From Paractinoplanes durhamensis (GTDB lineage: Bacteria; Actinomycetota; Actinomycetes; Mycobacteriales; Micromonosporaceae): a stretch of DNA of 64,000 nt. The DNA lies in the NCBI RefSeq assembly GCF_016862175.1, contig NZ_BOML01000084.1, forward strand, positions 16,908 to 80,907, read 5' to 3'. Below are positions 16,171 through 24,291 of this stretch, piece after piece. A program made the position numbers and the translations under genes. Under the pieces are notes generated by a model. The model was given only the letters and a program-made list of their open reading frames with translations, was not told where the DNA came from and ran no database searches. Positions within the stretch are counted from its first letter, which is position 1; the number at the start of each line of letters is the position of its first letter.

Positions 16171-18123
16171 TCAGGGCTGCCGGCTGAGGTAGGCCGAGGC
16201 GGAATGGGCGAGTCGCCAGGCGGTCAGGTCGCCGGCCGGCATCGGTCGCGCGAAGTAGTAGCCCTGGGCGTTGTCACAGCCGAGCACCGACAGCGCGGCC
16301 ACCTGGGCTTCGGTCTCGACGCCCTCGGCGGTGACCGTGAGCCCGAGGTTGTGGCCGAGGTCGACCGCGGCCCGCACGAGGGTGGCGTCGTTGTGGTCGG
16401 TGTCCATGGTGCCGACGAAGGTACGGTCGATCTTGAGTTCGCTGACCGGCAGCTGTTTGAGGTAGGCCATCGATGAGTAGCCGGTGCCGAAGTCGTCGAT
16501 GGAGAGCTGTATTCCGAGCGCCTTCAGCTGGTGCAGCGTGGCGAGGGCCATCTCCGGATCGGCCATGACGGCTGTCTCGGTGACCTCGAGGTGGAGCAGG
16601 TCGGCGGGGAGGTCGAGCTGTCGAAGCTGGTCGGCGACCTGATTGATCAGGCCGGGGTCGAGCAGGCATCGGGGGGACAGGTTCACCGCGACCGGCAGGG
16701 GAGTGCCGGCGATCTTCCATTCGTGGGCCTGTCGGACGGCCATTTGCAGAGCCCGCAGGGTGAACGGATTGATCAGACCGGTGTTCTCGGCGACCGGGAT
16801 GAAGTCGGCCGGTGAGACCATCCCGCGGTCCGGGTGTTTCCAGCGGATCAGTGCCTCGACCCCGCGGACGTGGCCGGTCGCCAGATCGATCTTTGGTTGG
16901 TAGTGAAGGCTGAGTTGATCCTCGGCGTCCATGGCGCGGCGCAGATCACCGAGCAGCAGCAGATGAGCCGCGCCGTCGGTGTTCATCGCCTCTTGGTAAA
17001 GCATCGCGCCGGTCTTGACTTTCTTCGCGGCGTACATCGCAGTCTCGGCGTTGCGCAACAGGGCGTCCGCGGTGGTCCCGTGCTGAGGCGAGAGAGCGAT
17101 ACCGACGCTGGCCTCGACGTCGACGGCTACCTCTTCGATCACGAAACTGCGGTTCATATCAATGATCAGCCGGTTGGCCAAGGCAACTCCCTCGCTCTCG
17201 GAGGTGCCGGGCAGCAGCACGGCGAACTCGTCGCCGCTGAGATGAGCAACCAGGTCGACGCTCCGGACGATGGCCCGGGCCCGCTCGGCGAGCTGTCGCA
17301 GTAACTTGTCACCGCTGGCGTGCCCGAGGGTGTCATTCACCTCCCGGAACCGGTCGAGGTCAAGGATGATCACCGCGGTGCTGGTGTTTTCCGGCGCTTG
17401 GTGCATTGCCTCCTGCAGGCGTTCGACGAGAAGCGTCCGGTTCGGCAGGCCGGTCAGTGAATCGTGGGTGGCCCGATGCCGGCTTTCCGCTGCCTGCCGC
17501 AGGAGGGTTCGCTGATAGCCACTCGCCACGATGAGGAAACCGGCGACCAGGGCGAGCCCGACAGCGAATCCGGCGACCGTCGTCACGAAAACGCCGTTCT
17601 CGATCTGCTGCAGTCGGTTCAGCGCGTCGTCGGCTGCCTTCGTGTGCCGGGCGCTGGCTGTCGTGATCACGTCGCTGATTCGGCTGAACGCAGGATCGGT
17701 CTGGGTGTCGTCGATGAGGCGGACCGCCGCTTGATCGCCGGCATCGACGGCGTCGAACATTCGCGTCACCGAGGCCAGGTACGCGGCGTGGTCGGCCAAC
17801 AGTTGGGTGGCGAGGCGATCGTCAGTGGTGGTGCCGAGAACAGCGACTGCGGCGAGTGCATCCTCGAGCTCGTTGCCGGCCTGTGCGTGCTCGTTGCGGG
17901 TAGCCGGTTCCGGCTCCAAGCGATAGAGACGCTCCAGTGATTCCTCGGCGGCTACTGCGCTTTCGGCGGAGTGGTAGGCCTCGGACAGTGCGATGGAATC
18001 GTCTGACGTTGCCGCTGCACTTCGTGTTACCGCGGCGCCCACCACGCTCAACGCGGTTAGGGCGAGCAGCACTGCGGCCAGCGCGGTCACCGCAACGCGT
18101 CGGCCCCGCTGAGAACGCTCCAT
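16171..18123 (-). CDS. Membrane GGDEF-EAL cyclic-di-GMP protein
   Basis: A 650-residue membrane sensor for c-di-GMP turnover. Two membrane helices (residues about 10-32 and 176-198) bracket a helical extracellular sensor. A GGDEF domain follows with the signature changed to SGDEF and an intact I/LDLDRFREVND segment, then an EAL domain with all expected elements: EALIRW, NLSP, TETAVM, DDFGTGYSS, KIDR.F, EGVET and QGYYFARPM. The phosphodiesterase half looks active; cyclase activity of the SGDEF half is uncertain. No ligand is apparent. It is transcribed singly. Confidence 0.93.
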   Translation of the reverse strand: MERSQRGRRVAVTALAAVLLALTALSVVGAAVTRSAAATSDDSIALSEAYHSAESAVAAEESLERLYRLEPEPATRNEHAQAGNELEDALAAVAVLGTTTDDRLATQLLADHAAYLASVTRMFDAVDAGDQAAVRLIDDTQTDPAFSRISDVITTASARHTKAADDALNRLQQIENGVFVTTVAGFAVGLALVAGFLIVASGYQRTLLRQAAESRHRATHDSLTGLPNRTLLVERLQEAMHQAPENTSTAVIILDLDRFREVNDTLGHASGDKLLRQLAERARAIVRSVDLVAHLSGDEFAVLLPGTSESEGVALANRLIIDMNRSFVIEEVAVDVEASVGIALSPQHGTTADALLRNAETAMYAAKKVKTGAMLYQEAMNTDGAAHLLLLGDLRRAMDAEDQLSLHYQPKIDLATGHVRGVEALIRWKHPDRGMVSPADFIPVAENTGLINPFTLRALQMAVRQAHEWKIAGTPLPVAVNLSPRCLLDPGLINQVADQLRQLDLPADLLHLEVTETAVMADPEMALATLHQLKALGIQLSIDDFGTGYSSMAYLKQLPVSELKIDRTFVGTMDTDHNDATLVRAAVDLGHNLGLTVTAEGVETEAQVAALSVLGCDNAQGYYFARPMPAGDLTAWRLAHSASAYLSRQP

Positions 18124-18434
18124 CCCTTACTCCTCGGCTCGCCGGCGCCTGGTGGGACCGATGCCCGTGGAGATCTGCCGCCTCTGGAACGGACATTACG
18201 ATGCGCCGGTTGCGCAGCGCCAAAATTTCTATTTCTGGTCCGCGGGCATCGGTCGCGTCAGTCTCGCTGCAGTGCGGATCGCCGTGCCTCTACCGGGACT
18301 CGAAAGTGCTGCCACGAGAGGAGTGCCCGCGGTGCCGCACATGGTGTCCGGCTTTGGGCCGCTCGACGGAATGACTATTACCGCGACTTTACTTTGTTGG
18401 AAATTTAGTCTATAGCGATATTTGAGGAGTCGCG
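18124..18434. other. Intergenic region, AT-richer, no clear gene
   Basis: About 310 bp upstream of the GGDEF-EAL gene and of the oppositely oriented small ORF/STAS pair. The right-hand part is markedly more AT-rich than the flanks (around 18365-18425) and probably holds the promoter for the pair, but I cannot fix -10 and -35 boxes. Open frames over it have no family features. Confidence 0.5.
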
Positions 18435-18605
18435 ATGAAGTCCGGGTCGTGCTCAAGAATGCAGCGCATATCGAGTATGCGGCCGACTCTTGCTCGGCAA
18501 AAGGGTGGTGGGTCTTTCGCTGTTGCGGCAATTCATGGGCGGTCGGCGTCGTGTGATAACAATTCTTCGATAGCGGGTGGTCGCGCGAAATCTCGACGAT
18601 GGTGA
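18435..18605 (+). CDS. Possible small protein (56 aa) coupled to a STAS gene
   Basis: Short frame not recognised as any family. Support comes only from its signals: a strong GAGGAG five bases before the ATG, and a stop that overlaps the start of the next gene (TGATG). It encodes a basic, serine-rich peptide with a few Cys and no membrane segment. It may be a leader whose translation opens the start of the STAS gene. Confidence 0.4.
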   Translation: MKSGSCSRMQRISSMRPTLARQKGGGSFAVAAIHGRSASCDNNSSIAGGRAKSRRW

Positions 18606-18970
18606 TGGGCCCGCAGGGCTGCGAGGAATGGAAATTCGGCAATCTCGTGGTGAAGATCAGAATGATGCCGAATCCAGGCGATCGCATTCTGGTCATAGCG
18701 GTGAGCGGTGAGATCGACATAGCGAATGCCGCATTTTTGAGCCGCTGGTTCTTCCGAGTTGTCGGTGTGACCCATGTCGCTCAGGTCGATATTGACGTTT
18801 CGGATGTCGATTTCTGTGACCTGGAGGGTGTTCGTGCTCTCTTTTCCGTGTATGTTTTGGCGGGCGCTCGCGGCATCGAATGCCAAATCGTCAATCCGCG
18901 CCCACATATCGCATGGCTGCTCGACGTCGCAGATGCGGGAGCACTCATCGATCGGCGCCCTGGCGGCTGA
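18605..18970 (+). CDS. STAS-domain protein lacking the usual phospho-serine
   Basis: A 121-residue protein with the STAS fold pattern: VIAVSGEIDIANAAFL, then IDVSDVDFCDLEGVRAL, then a helix and a final strand. The standard switch segment DSxG is replaced by DLEG, so no serine is available for an RsbW-type kinase and an acidic residue sits beside the site. This could be a constitutively modified-like antagonist or a non-kinase STAS scaffold. The ATG at the TGATG overlap is preferred; a start two codons earlier is possible. Base composition is less GC-rich than its neighbours. Confidence 0.7.
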   Translation: MGPQGCEEWKFGNLVVKIRMMPNPGDRILVIAVSGEIDIANAAFLSRWFFRVVGVTHVAQVDIDVSDVDFCDLEGVRALFSVYVLAGARGIECQIVNPRPHIAWLLDVADAGALIDRRPGG

Positions 18971-19123
18971 CCGGCGGTTGTGGAACAACCTGCAGTAGCA
19001 GCAGGTCAGCTATGCCGGCGATCATCGGTAGGGGCCTACGGCACCTGGCGGGGTTTCGTGCTCCTCTGCCCAGGTACGTGACACCAGCGGGATCATGGAC
19101 CTAACCGCAACGAGGGAACTTCA

Positions 19124-19858
19124 ATGAGCCAGGACGAACACACGGGACCGGCCGCGCAGCATGCGGACGAGCCTCATTCGGGAGCCCTGCCCGGCCGGCT
19201 CAACCGCTTGCGAGCGGGGGTGCTGGGCGCCAATGACGGCATCGTGTCGACAGCGGGTCTGGTGGTTGGCGTGGCTGGGGCAAGTGCAGGCTCCGGCGCG
19301 ATCTTCGCCGCGGGCGTTGCCGGGTTGGTTTCCGGTGCGGTGTCGATGGCGTTGGGGGAGTATGTCTCGGTCAGCAGTCAGCGGGACACCGAGCGTGCGT
19401 TGCTGGCCAAGGAGCGTATCGAACTCGCTGAGTTGCCCGATGAGGAGCTCGATGAGCTGACGGCGCTCTATCGGGCCAAGGGCCTCTCCGCACCGACCGC
19501 GCGGCTGGTGGCTGAGGAGCTGACCGCGGCGGACGCCTTCGCAGCACACGCGGACATCGAACTGCACATCGATCCGCACGCGTTGGCGAATCCGTGGCAT
19601 GCGGCGGTGGCGTCAGCGGTTGCTTTCACGCTCGGGTCACTCCTTCCGCTGGTTGCGATTCTGTTGCCGCCGCCGGGCGTACGCGTGGGGGTGACGTTTG
19701 TTGTTGTTCTTCTGGCGCTTGCGTTGACCGGTGCGGTGAGCGCGCGGCTGGGATCGGCCGGCGTCGGGCGGGCGATGGTCCGGCTCGTCGGTGGCGGCGC
19801 GCTGGCCATGGCGGTCACCTTCGGGATCGGCCAGGCGGTCGGCGTCGCCACGGGCTGA
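19124..19858 (+). CDS. VIT1/CCC1-family metal transporter
   Basis: A 244-residue membrane protein of the VIT (vacuolar iron/manganese transporter) family. The typical first helix ANDGIVSTAGLVVGVAGA and the second VSGAVSMALGEYVSVSSQ with metal-binding polar residues are present. A cytoplasmic acidic helical insert follows (RALLAKERIELAELPDEELDEL), then three C-terminal helices. It probably exports or sequesters Fe(II)/Mn(II). GAGGGA lies upstream of the ATG. It appears to be a single-gene unit. Confidence 0.92.
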   Translation: MSQDEHTGPAAQHADEPHSGALPGRLNRLRAGVLGANDGIVSTAGLVVGVAGASAGSGAIFAAGVAGLVSGAVSMALGEYVSVSSQRDTERALLAKERIELAELPDEELDELTALYRAKGLSAPTARLVAEELTAADAFAAHADIELHIDPHALANPWHAAVASAVAFTLGSLLPLVAILLPPPGVRVGVTFVVVLLALALTGAVSARLGSAGVGRAMVRLVGGGALAMAVTFGIGQAVGVATG

Positions 19859-19890
19859 TCGCGGTGCCGGCGATCATCTCGGCGGGCTCT

Positions 19891-21879
19891 TCAACGATGC
19901 TTCAGAGCATCGACGATGTGGGACAGCAACTCGGCTCGCGTGAACGGCTTGGTGATCAGAATGGTGTCCGGGTCGAGGGTGCCTTCGCCGTTGATGAACG
20001 GCTGGGCGTAGCCGGACATGTATGCCACGCGTACGCTCGGCCGACTCGCAGTTATGCGTTCGGCAAGCTCTCGTCCGTGCAGAAACGGCATGATCACGTC
20101 GGTGAGCAGCAGGTCGATGTGATCGTTGAAGTCTTCGGCTACCTTGATCGCCTCCGGGCCGTTTCCGGCCGTCAGCACCTGGTAGCCGTTCCGAGTGAGG
20201 ATTCGTTGCGTCACGTCGCGCAGCGCTTCCTCGTCCTCCACCAGAAGGATGGTTGCCGGGCCATGTTGCTGCACGGAGGGCGATGCCGGCTTGTCGAGCA
20301 CGGCCGGGGTTTCGTTGGTGGCTGGGAACAGCATCACGAAGGCGGTGCCCGCGCCGGGTGCGGAGTTGATGGTGACGAAACCGCTGGCCTGGGTGACGAT
20401 GCCGTAGACGGTGGCCAGGCCAAGCCCGGTCCCCTCACCCGCTGCTTTGGTGGTGAAGAAGGGCTCGAAGACGCGATCGAGGACATCAGCCGGAATGCCC
20501 GTCCCGGTGTCGGCAACGCGAACGCGAACGTACCGGCCCGGCGGTGGAGCCGGACGTGACAGTGGATCAGCAGCCGTGGTCACTTCGTGGTCGGTCGTGT
20601 GTATGGACAGGGTTCCCCCGTCCGGCATGGCGTCACGCGCGTTCACCGCCAAGTTCATCAGAACCTGCTCGACCTGTCCCGGGTCGGCCAGCACGGGACG
20701 CATTCCTTCATCGAGCTCGACGTGAAGCTGGATGTGCTCGCCGAGGGCACGTCGCAGGAGCTGCTCGACTTCCCGGATGACGCCGTTGAGATCCAGAACA
20801 CGGGGCCGGATGACTTCTCGGCGACCGAATGCCAGGAGCTGGTGGGTCAGCTCGGTCGCACGGTTGCCGGCCCGTAACACCTGTTGCAGGTCGGCGGCGG
20901 CCTGGGCCCACGGCCCGCGCGTGTCGGCTCCGGCCGCGTCCTGCACCTGCTCGGCTACGAAACTGGTGTAGTTCAGCATCACCGCGAGCAGGTTGTTGAA
21001 GTCATGGGCTACTCCACCCGCCAGTTGGCCCAGGCTCTCCAGTCTTCGGGACTGGTGCAACTGAGCCTCCAGCCTTTCCCGTTCGGCGACGGCAGCGAGC
21101 CGTTGAGCCTCGGCTTCGAGGCGAAGGCGTTGAGCTTGTGCCTCCACCCGTTCGGTCACATCCCGGATGGCGGCCGAAACGATCAACCCGTCTTCGGTTT
21201 CCAGCGCCGAGAGACTGACCTCGGCCGGAAACTCCGAGCCGTCCTTGCGCCGGGCACGCAACGGGCTGCCCGCTCCCATCGGGCGCGGTTGCAGATCGGC
21301 GAAGTATCGGTTTCGCAGTTGTGGATGCCCGGCACGGACATCCTCCGGAACGAGCATCTCGATCTGTTGACCCATCAACTCGTCACGTCGGTAGCCGAAC
21401 AACCGCTCGGTCTGAGCATTTACCAGGGTGATGCAGCCGTCCGCGGAGACCCCGACGATCGCATCAGGCGCCGCCTCCAGCAGCCCGCGGAACTTCGCCT
21501 CCACTCGTACCCGCTCGCTGACGTCGCGTACCGCGGCGATGACGAGTGTTCTCGGGCCGGCGTCGACGGTGGAGAGCGAGATCTCGGCCGGGAATTCGCT
21601 CCCGTCCTTGCGGCGTCCCGCCAGGGGTTCGCCGGCGCCCATCGGCCGAGGCCGGGGATCGGCCAGATAGTCCCGGCGATGCATCGGATGCATCGGGCGC
21701 GAACTCTCGGGAATCAGAGTCTCGATGTGCTGGCCGAGCAGCTCGGCCTGGGTGTATCCGAACAGTACGACCGTTTGGGCGTTGACCAGGGCGATTCGGC
21801 CATCGGTTCCCACTCCGATGATGGAGTCGGGCGCTGCCTCCAACAGGCCGATCAGTACCGCATCGGAAAGTTCACTCAT
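19891..21879 (-). CDS. PAS-PAS hybrid sensor histidine kinase with C-terminal receiver
   Basis: Cytoplasmic hybrid kinase, 662 residues. Two tandem PAS domains (about 8-125 and 133-255) are close repeats sharing the phrase RRKDGSEFPAE. A short coiled segment leads to the HisKA box GGVAHDFNN (phospho-His292), the ATPase core with NLAVNARDAMP, DTGTGIP and GTGLGLATVYG, and a receiver domain with Asp594 in LLLTDVIMP. The start chosen is the ATG five bases after GGAG; the frame extends upstream without support. No response regulator with an output domain is adjacent, so phosphotransfer partners are elsewhere. Confidence 0.92.
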   Translation of the reverse strand: MSELSDAVLIGLLEAAPDSIIGVGTDGRIALVNAQTVVLFGYTQAELLGQHIETLIPESSRPMHPMHRRDYLADPRPRPMGAGEPLAGRRKDGSEFPAEISLSTVDAGPRTLVIAAVRDVSERVRVEAKFRGLLEAAPDAIVGVSADGCITLVNAQTERLFGYRRDELMGQQIEMLVPEDVRAGHPQLRNRYFADLQPRPMGAGSPLRARRKDGSEFPAEVSLSALETEDGLIVSAAIRDVTERVEAQAQRLRLEAEAQRLAAVAERERLEAQLHQSRRLESLGQLAGGVAHDFNNLLAVMLNYTSFVAEQVQDAAGADTRGPWAQAAADLQQVLRAGNRATELTHQLLAFGRREVIRPRVLDLNGVIREVEQLLRRALGEHIQLHVELDEGMRPVLADPGQVEQVLMNLAVNARDAMPDGGTLSIHTTDHEVTTAADPLSRPAPPPGRYVRVRVADTGTGIPADVLDRVFEPFFTTKAAGEGTGLGLATVYGIVTQASGFVTINSAPGAGTAFVMLFPATNETPAVLDKPASPSVQQHGPATILLVEDEEALRDVTQRILTRNGYQVLTAGNGPEAIKVAEDFNDHIDLLLTDVIMPFLHGRELAERITASRPSVRVAYMSGYAQPFINGEGTLDPDTILITKPFTRAELLSHIVDALKHR

Positions 21880-22103
21880 CGAAACTCCAGTCACTTCCCT
21901 GACCCACGGCGAAACTTGGTTGACGCGTCGAGAGGGCTGGGCCGTTCGCTCGGGAACAACTGTTTCTGGGTCGCGATGGCGGCTTAAGGCCATCCTCCTC
22001 CGAAAGCAGTGTGCGGTTTCTGGTATCGACAAATGCACGCGCACGGGCGAGGGACTCCACCGCGGAGCCAGTGCAGAAGCGGGCTCCGGCCCGCCGGGCG
22101 CGG

Positions 22104-23171
22104 TCAGGCGTTGGCAGCCAGGAACCCGGCCACCTGGACGGTGACGGTCTCTGCTTCCTGTGCGGCCTTCGCCAGGTTGCGGGCGATCTCGTGGTTGGTG
22201 ACGGTCTGTTCCTCGACGGCGGCCGCGACGGCGTTCTGACTGTCCTTGACGGTGTCGACGATGTCGGCGATCTTGGTCATTTCCTCGGCTGCGGCGCGGC
22301 TGAGTGCTTGGACGTCGTCGATAAGGTCGCCGATCGACTTGGTGGCGTTCTGCGTGGCGCTGGACAGATCCTTGACTTCTCCGGCGACCACGGCGAAACC
22401 CTTACCCGCCTCTCCGGCCCGGGCCGCCTCGATGGTGGCGTTGAGAGCCAGGAGGTTGGTCTGGCGGGCGATCTGGGAGATGGTGTTCACTACTTCGCTG
22501 ATGCGGGCCGAAGCCTCACCGAGTTGACCCATCGTGGCGGTCGCGGTCTCGACGACGGAGACCGCGTTCGCGATGACTCCGGCGGACTCGCTGCCGTTGC
22601 GTGCGATCTCGGTGACCGTTGTCGACATTTCTTCCATCGCGGTGGCGACGGATTGCAGCGAGGTACTGACGTCTTTGGTCAGACCGACCGTCTCGCCCAG
22701 CCGTCCGATCACCGCGCGTGCGCGTTCCTGAGCGGCGACCTTTTCGGAGACCTCATCCCAAGCCACCACATAGCCGGTGACCGATCCGTCTGTTGTTTGT
22801 ATGCGATTGATATGGGCTTCAAGGGTGATCGAACCGAAGGTGAACTGGGCGCTATGGGGAACGAAGCCGGGAGAATGCAGAATGCTTTCGATCCGGGCCG
22901 GGTCCTTGTGGAATCGATGGATACTGCCGCCGAGTATGTTCGCGAGGCTGACGCCGAATACTCGCTGAATCTCCGGCCCCACGACCTGCAGAGTCTGAGC
23001 GGCCTTAGGGTTCATGTAGACGATGTCGAGCGCCGCGTCGGCAACAAAGACGTTCGCTTGGACGCTGTCCAGAACTTGGTCAGACGTAATGCCCGAACCG
23101 ATGTCATGTGCGGGGTGCAATGCGGCCGGACGACTACGTGCCGATCTCCCTACGGTCTTCAGATGCACCAT
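22104..23171 (-). CDS. Soluble PAS-containing methyl-accepting chemotaxis protein
   Basis: A 355-residue receptor without membrane helices. A PAS domain (about 30-140, QVLDSVQANVFVADAALDIVYMNPKA) senses an intracellular cue and a long helical signalling domain carries the conserved hairpin tip QTNLLALNATIEAARAGEAG. It should interact with CheA/CheW and implies flagellar motility in this organism. The ATG follows AGAGG with six bases; an upstream extension of 42 residues is antisense-like and rejected. A gap of about 220 bp without signals separates it from the upstream hybrid kinase. Confidence 0.92.
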   Translation of the reverse strand: MVHLKTVGRSARSRPAALHPAHDIGSGITSDQVLDSVQANVFVADAALDIVYMNPKAAQTLQVVGPEIQRVFGVSLANILGGSIHRFHKDPARIESILHSPGFVPHSAQFTFGSITLEAHINRIQTTDGSVTGYVVAWDEVSEKVAAQERARAVIGRLGETVGLTKDVSTSLQSVATAMEEMSTTVTEIARNGSESAGVIANAVSVVETATATMGQLGEASARISEVVNTISQIARQTNLLALNATIEAARAGEAGKGFAVVAGEVKDLSSATQNATKSIGDLIDDVQALSRAAAEEMTKIADIVDTVKDSQNAVAAAVEEQTVTNHEIARNLAKAAQEAETVTVQVAGFLAANA

Positions 23172-23342
23172 TGCAGACCTCTCGTCGGAGTCCGGACGGG
23201 TCGGCGCAAGCGGAGCGCACGGCCTCAGGATATGGCCGCCGTGGTTCCGAATTGAACAAACGCCCAATTTGCGATAGTCCCTGGTCAACCGGATCAAACG
23301 ACGTGCACCCCGTTCATGCAGGTTGGGCAGGGCGTCGTCCGG

Positions 23343-24146
23343 TCAAAGGCGGGTGACGTCGGTGCGGCGGTGGTCCGGCTTGAACGGCAGCGCGGTGACC
23401 GTGGCCCGGATTTCGCGCTGGGGGGTGCCGGGCCGGCCCCACAAGACGGTTACCTCGGTCCCGGGAGTGGCGTGGCCAGGGGCGATCACGCCGAGCGAGA
23501 TCGTTGCGTGAACGTTGATGCTCATGGCGCGGCCGATGAAGTCATGCGCGGGGACGGCTTTGCGCGGGCCCCAGCCGAGTTCGCCGGGTTTGCGGAAGTA
23601 GTCGGTGAAGGCCGCTGGGACGAAGCTGCCGCCGATCGGGCGGTGCCGGAACTGCGTGGGTGCCCCGGGCGTGATGCCCGCGGCGGGCATGTAGTCCAAC
23701 CCGTTGGTGGCGATGCCGGCCTCGATGTGCTGCACGGACTGCGATCCGAAGCCCAGCAGTCGGAGACCGAAGCCGGCGCCGGCCTCGGCGACCGCCGACC
23801 AGATGGTGCTGGCGTGCTCGGCGGCGCCATGCAGCTCGTATCCGAGCTCGCCGGAGATCCCGGTGCGCAGGACGCGGAGCGGAATGCCGGCGAGTTCGGC
23901 GTGGCGGCTGTGGTTGAAGGCGATGTCGCGCAGGCTCTGGCCGGTGGCCTTCTCGAGGACGTGCAGCGATTGCGGGCCTTGGACGCCGAAGATGAACTGG
24001 TCGGGGCTGATGTCGCTGATCTCGGCGTTCCAGGTGCCCTTGCTGAATTGCCAGGCGAGCCAGTTGCCGCTGCCGGCGGTGTACAGGAACTCGTCCTCGC
24101 TGAGCCGGCAGAGCACGCCTTCGGAGGCGGCGCTGCTGTCCTGAGG
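23343..24146 (-). pseudogene. 5'-truncated GcvT/LigM-like folate-dependent methyltransferase
   Basis: The product matches the C-terminal part of the two full-length GcvT-like proteins downstream (shared elements include GVQGPQSL, a GISGELGYELHG-type segment and HDFIGRAM). Roughly the first 105 residues of the family, which build much of the folate site, are missing. The in-frame sequence opens right after a stop at 24147-24149 and offers only a GTG at 24116. One of two TetR-type palindromes lies where the missing part should begin. It may be a relic of an ancestral third copy; expression as a short protein is possible but unlikely to be active. Confidence 0.6.
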
Positions 24147-24159
24147 TCATGGTCCGGAC

Positions 24160-24175
24160 CGTACCGTCCGGTACG
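24160..24175. promoter_or_regulatory. Candidate TetR operator, left copy
   Basis: Perfect palindrome CGTACCGTCCGGTACG (7-bp arms, 2-bp centre). It is the inverted partner of a second site 61 bp away, and the two lie within 20-bp perfect inverted repeats (24156-24175 and 24237-24256). A TetR gene follows 1.5 kb downstream. Confidence 0.65.
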
Positions 24176-24236
24176 CGGGGTGTTAAGGGTTTGTCATTCT
24201 TGAAATCTTGCAAGCTTAGGTTGTGACCTAAGTCGC

Positions 24237-24252
24237 CGTACCGGACGGTACG
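24237..24252. promoter_or_regulatory. Candidate TetR operator, right copy (promoter of GcvT-like gene)
   Basis: Perfect palindrome CGTACCGGACGGTACG, ending 39 bp before the start of the forward GcvT-like gene. Between the two copies lies another short palindrome (CTTAGGT-TGTG-ACCTAAG, 24215-24232), so this 100-bp segment looks like a densely regulated promoter. Confidence 0.65.
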
Positions 24253-24291
24253 GTCCGTCCGTTAGCGCAGCTCCTGACGGAAGGAAGGCTG

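Noticed and set aside
16171..18123. GGDEF domain as a definitely inactive cyclase
   Set aside because: The SGDEF variant is found in some active cyclases, so inactivity cannot be claimed.
18152..18415. 87-codon frame in the intergenic region
   Set aside because: No ribosome site, no domain, and it crosses the AT-rich probable promoter segment.
18229..18720. 163-codon minus-strand frame
   Set aside because: Overlaps the small ORF and STAS gene, which have better signals; no recognisable domain.
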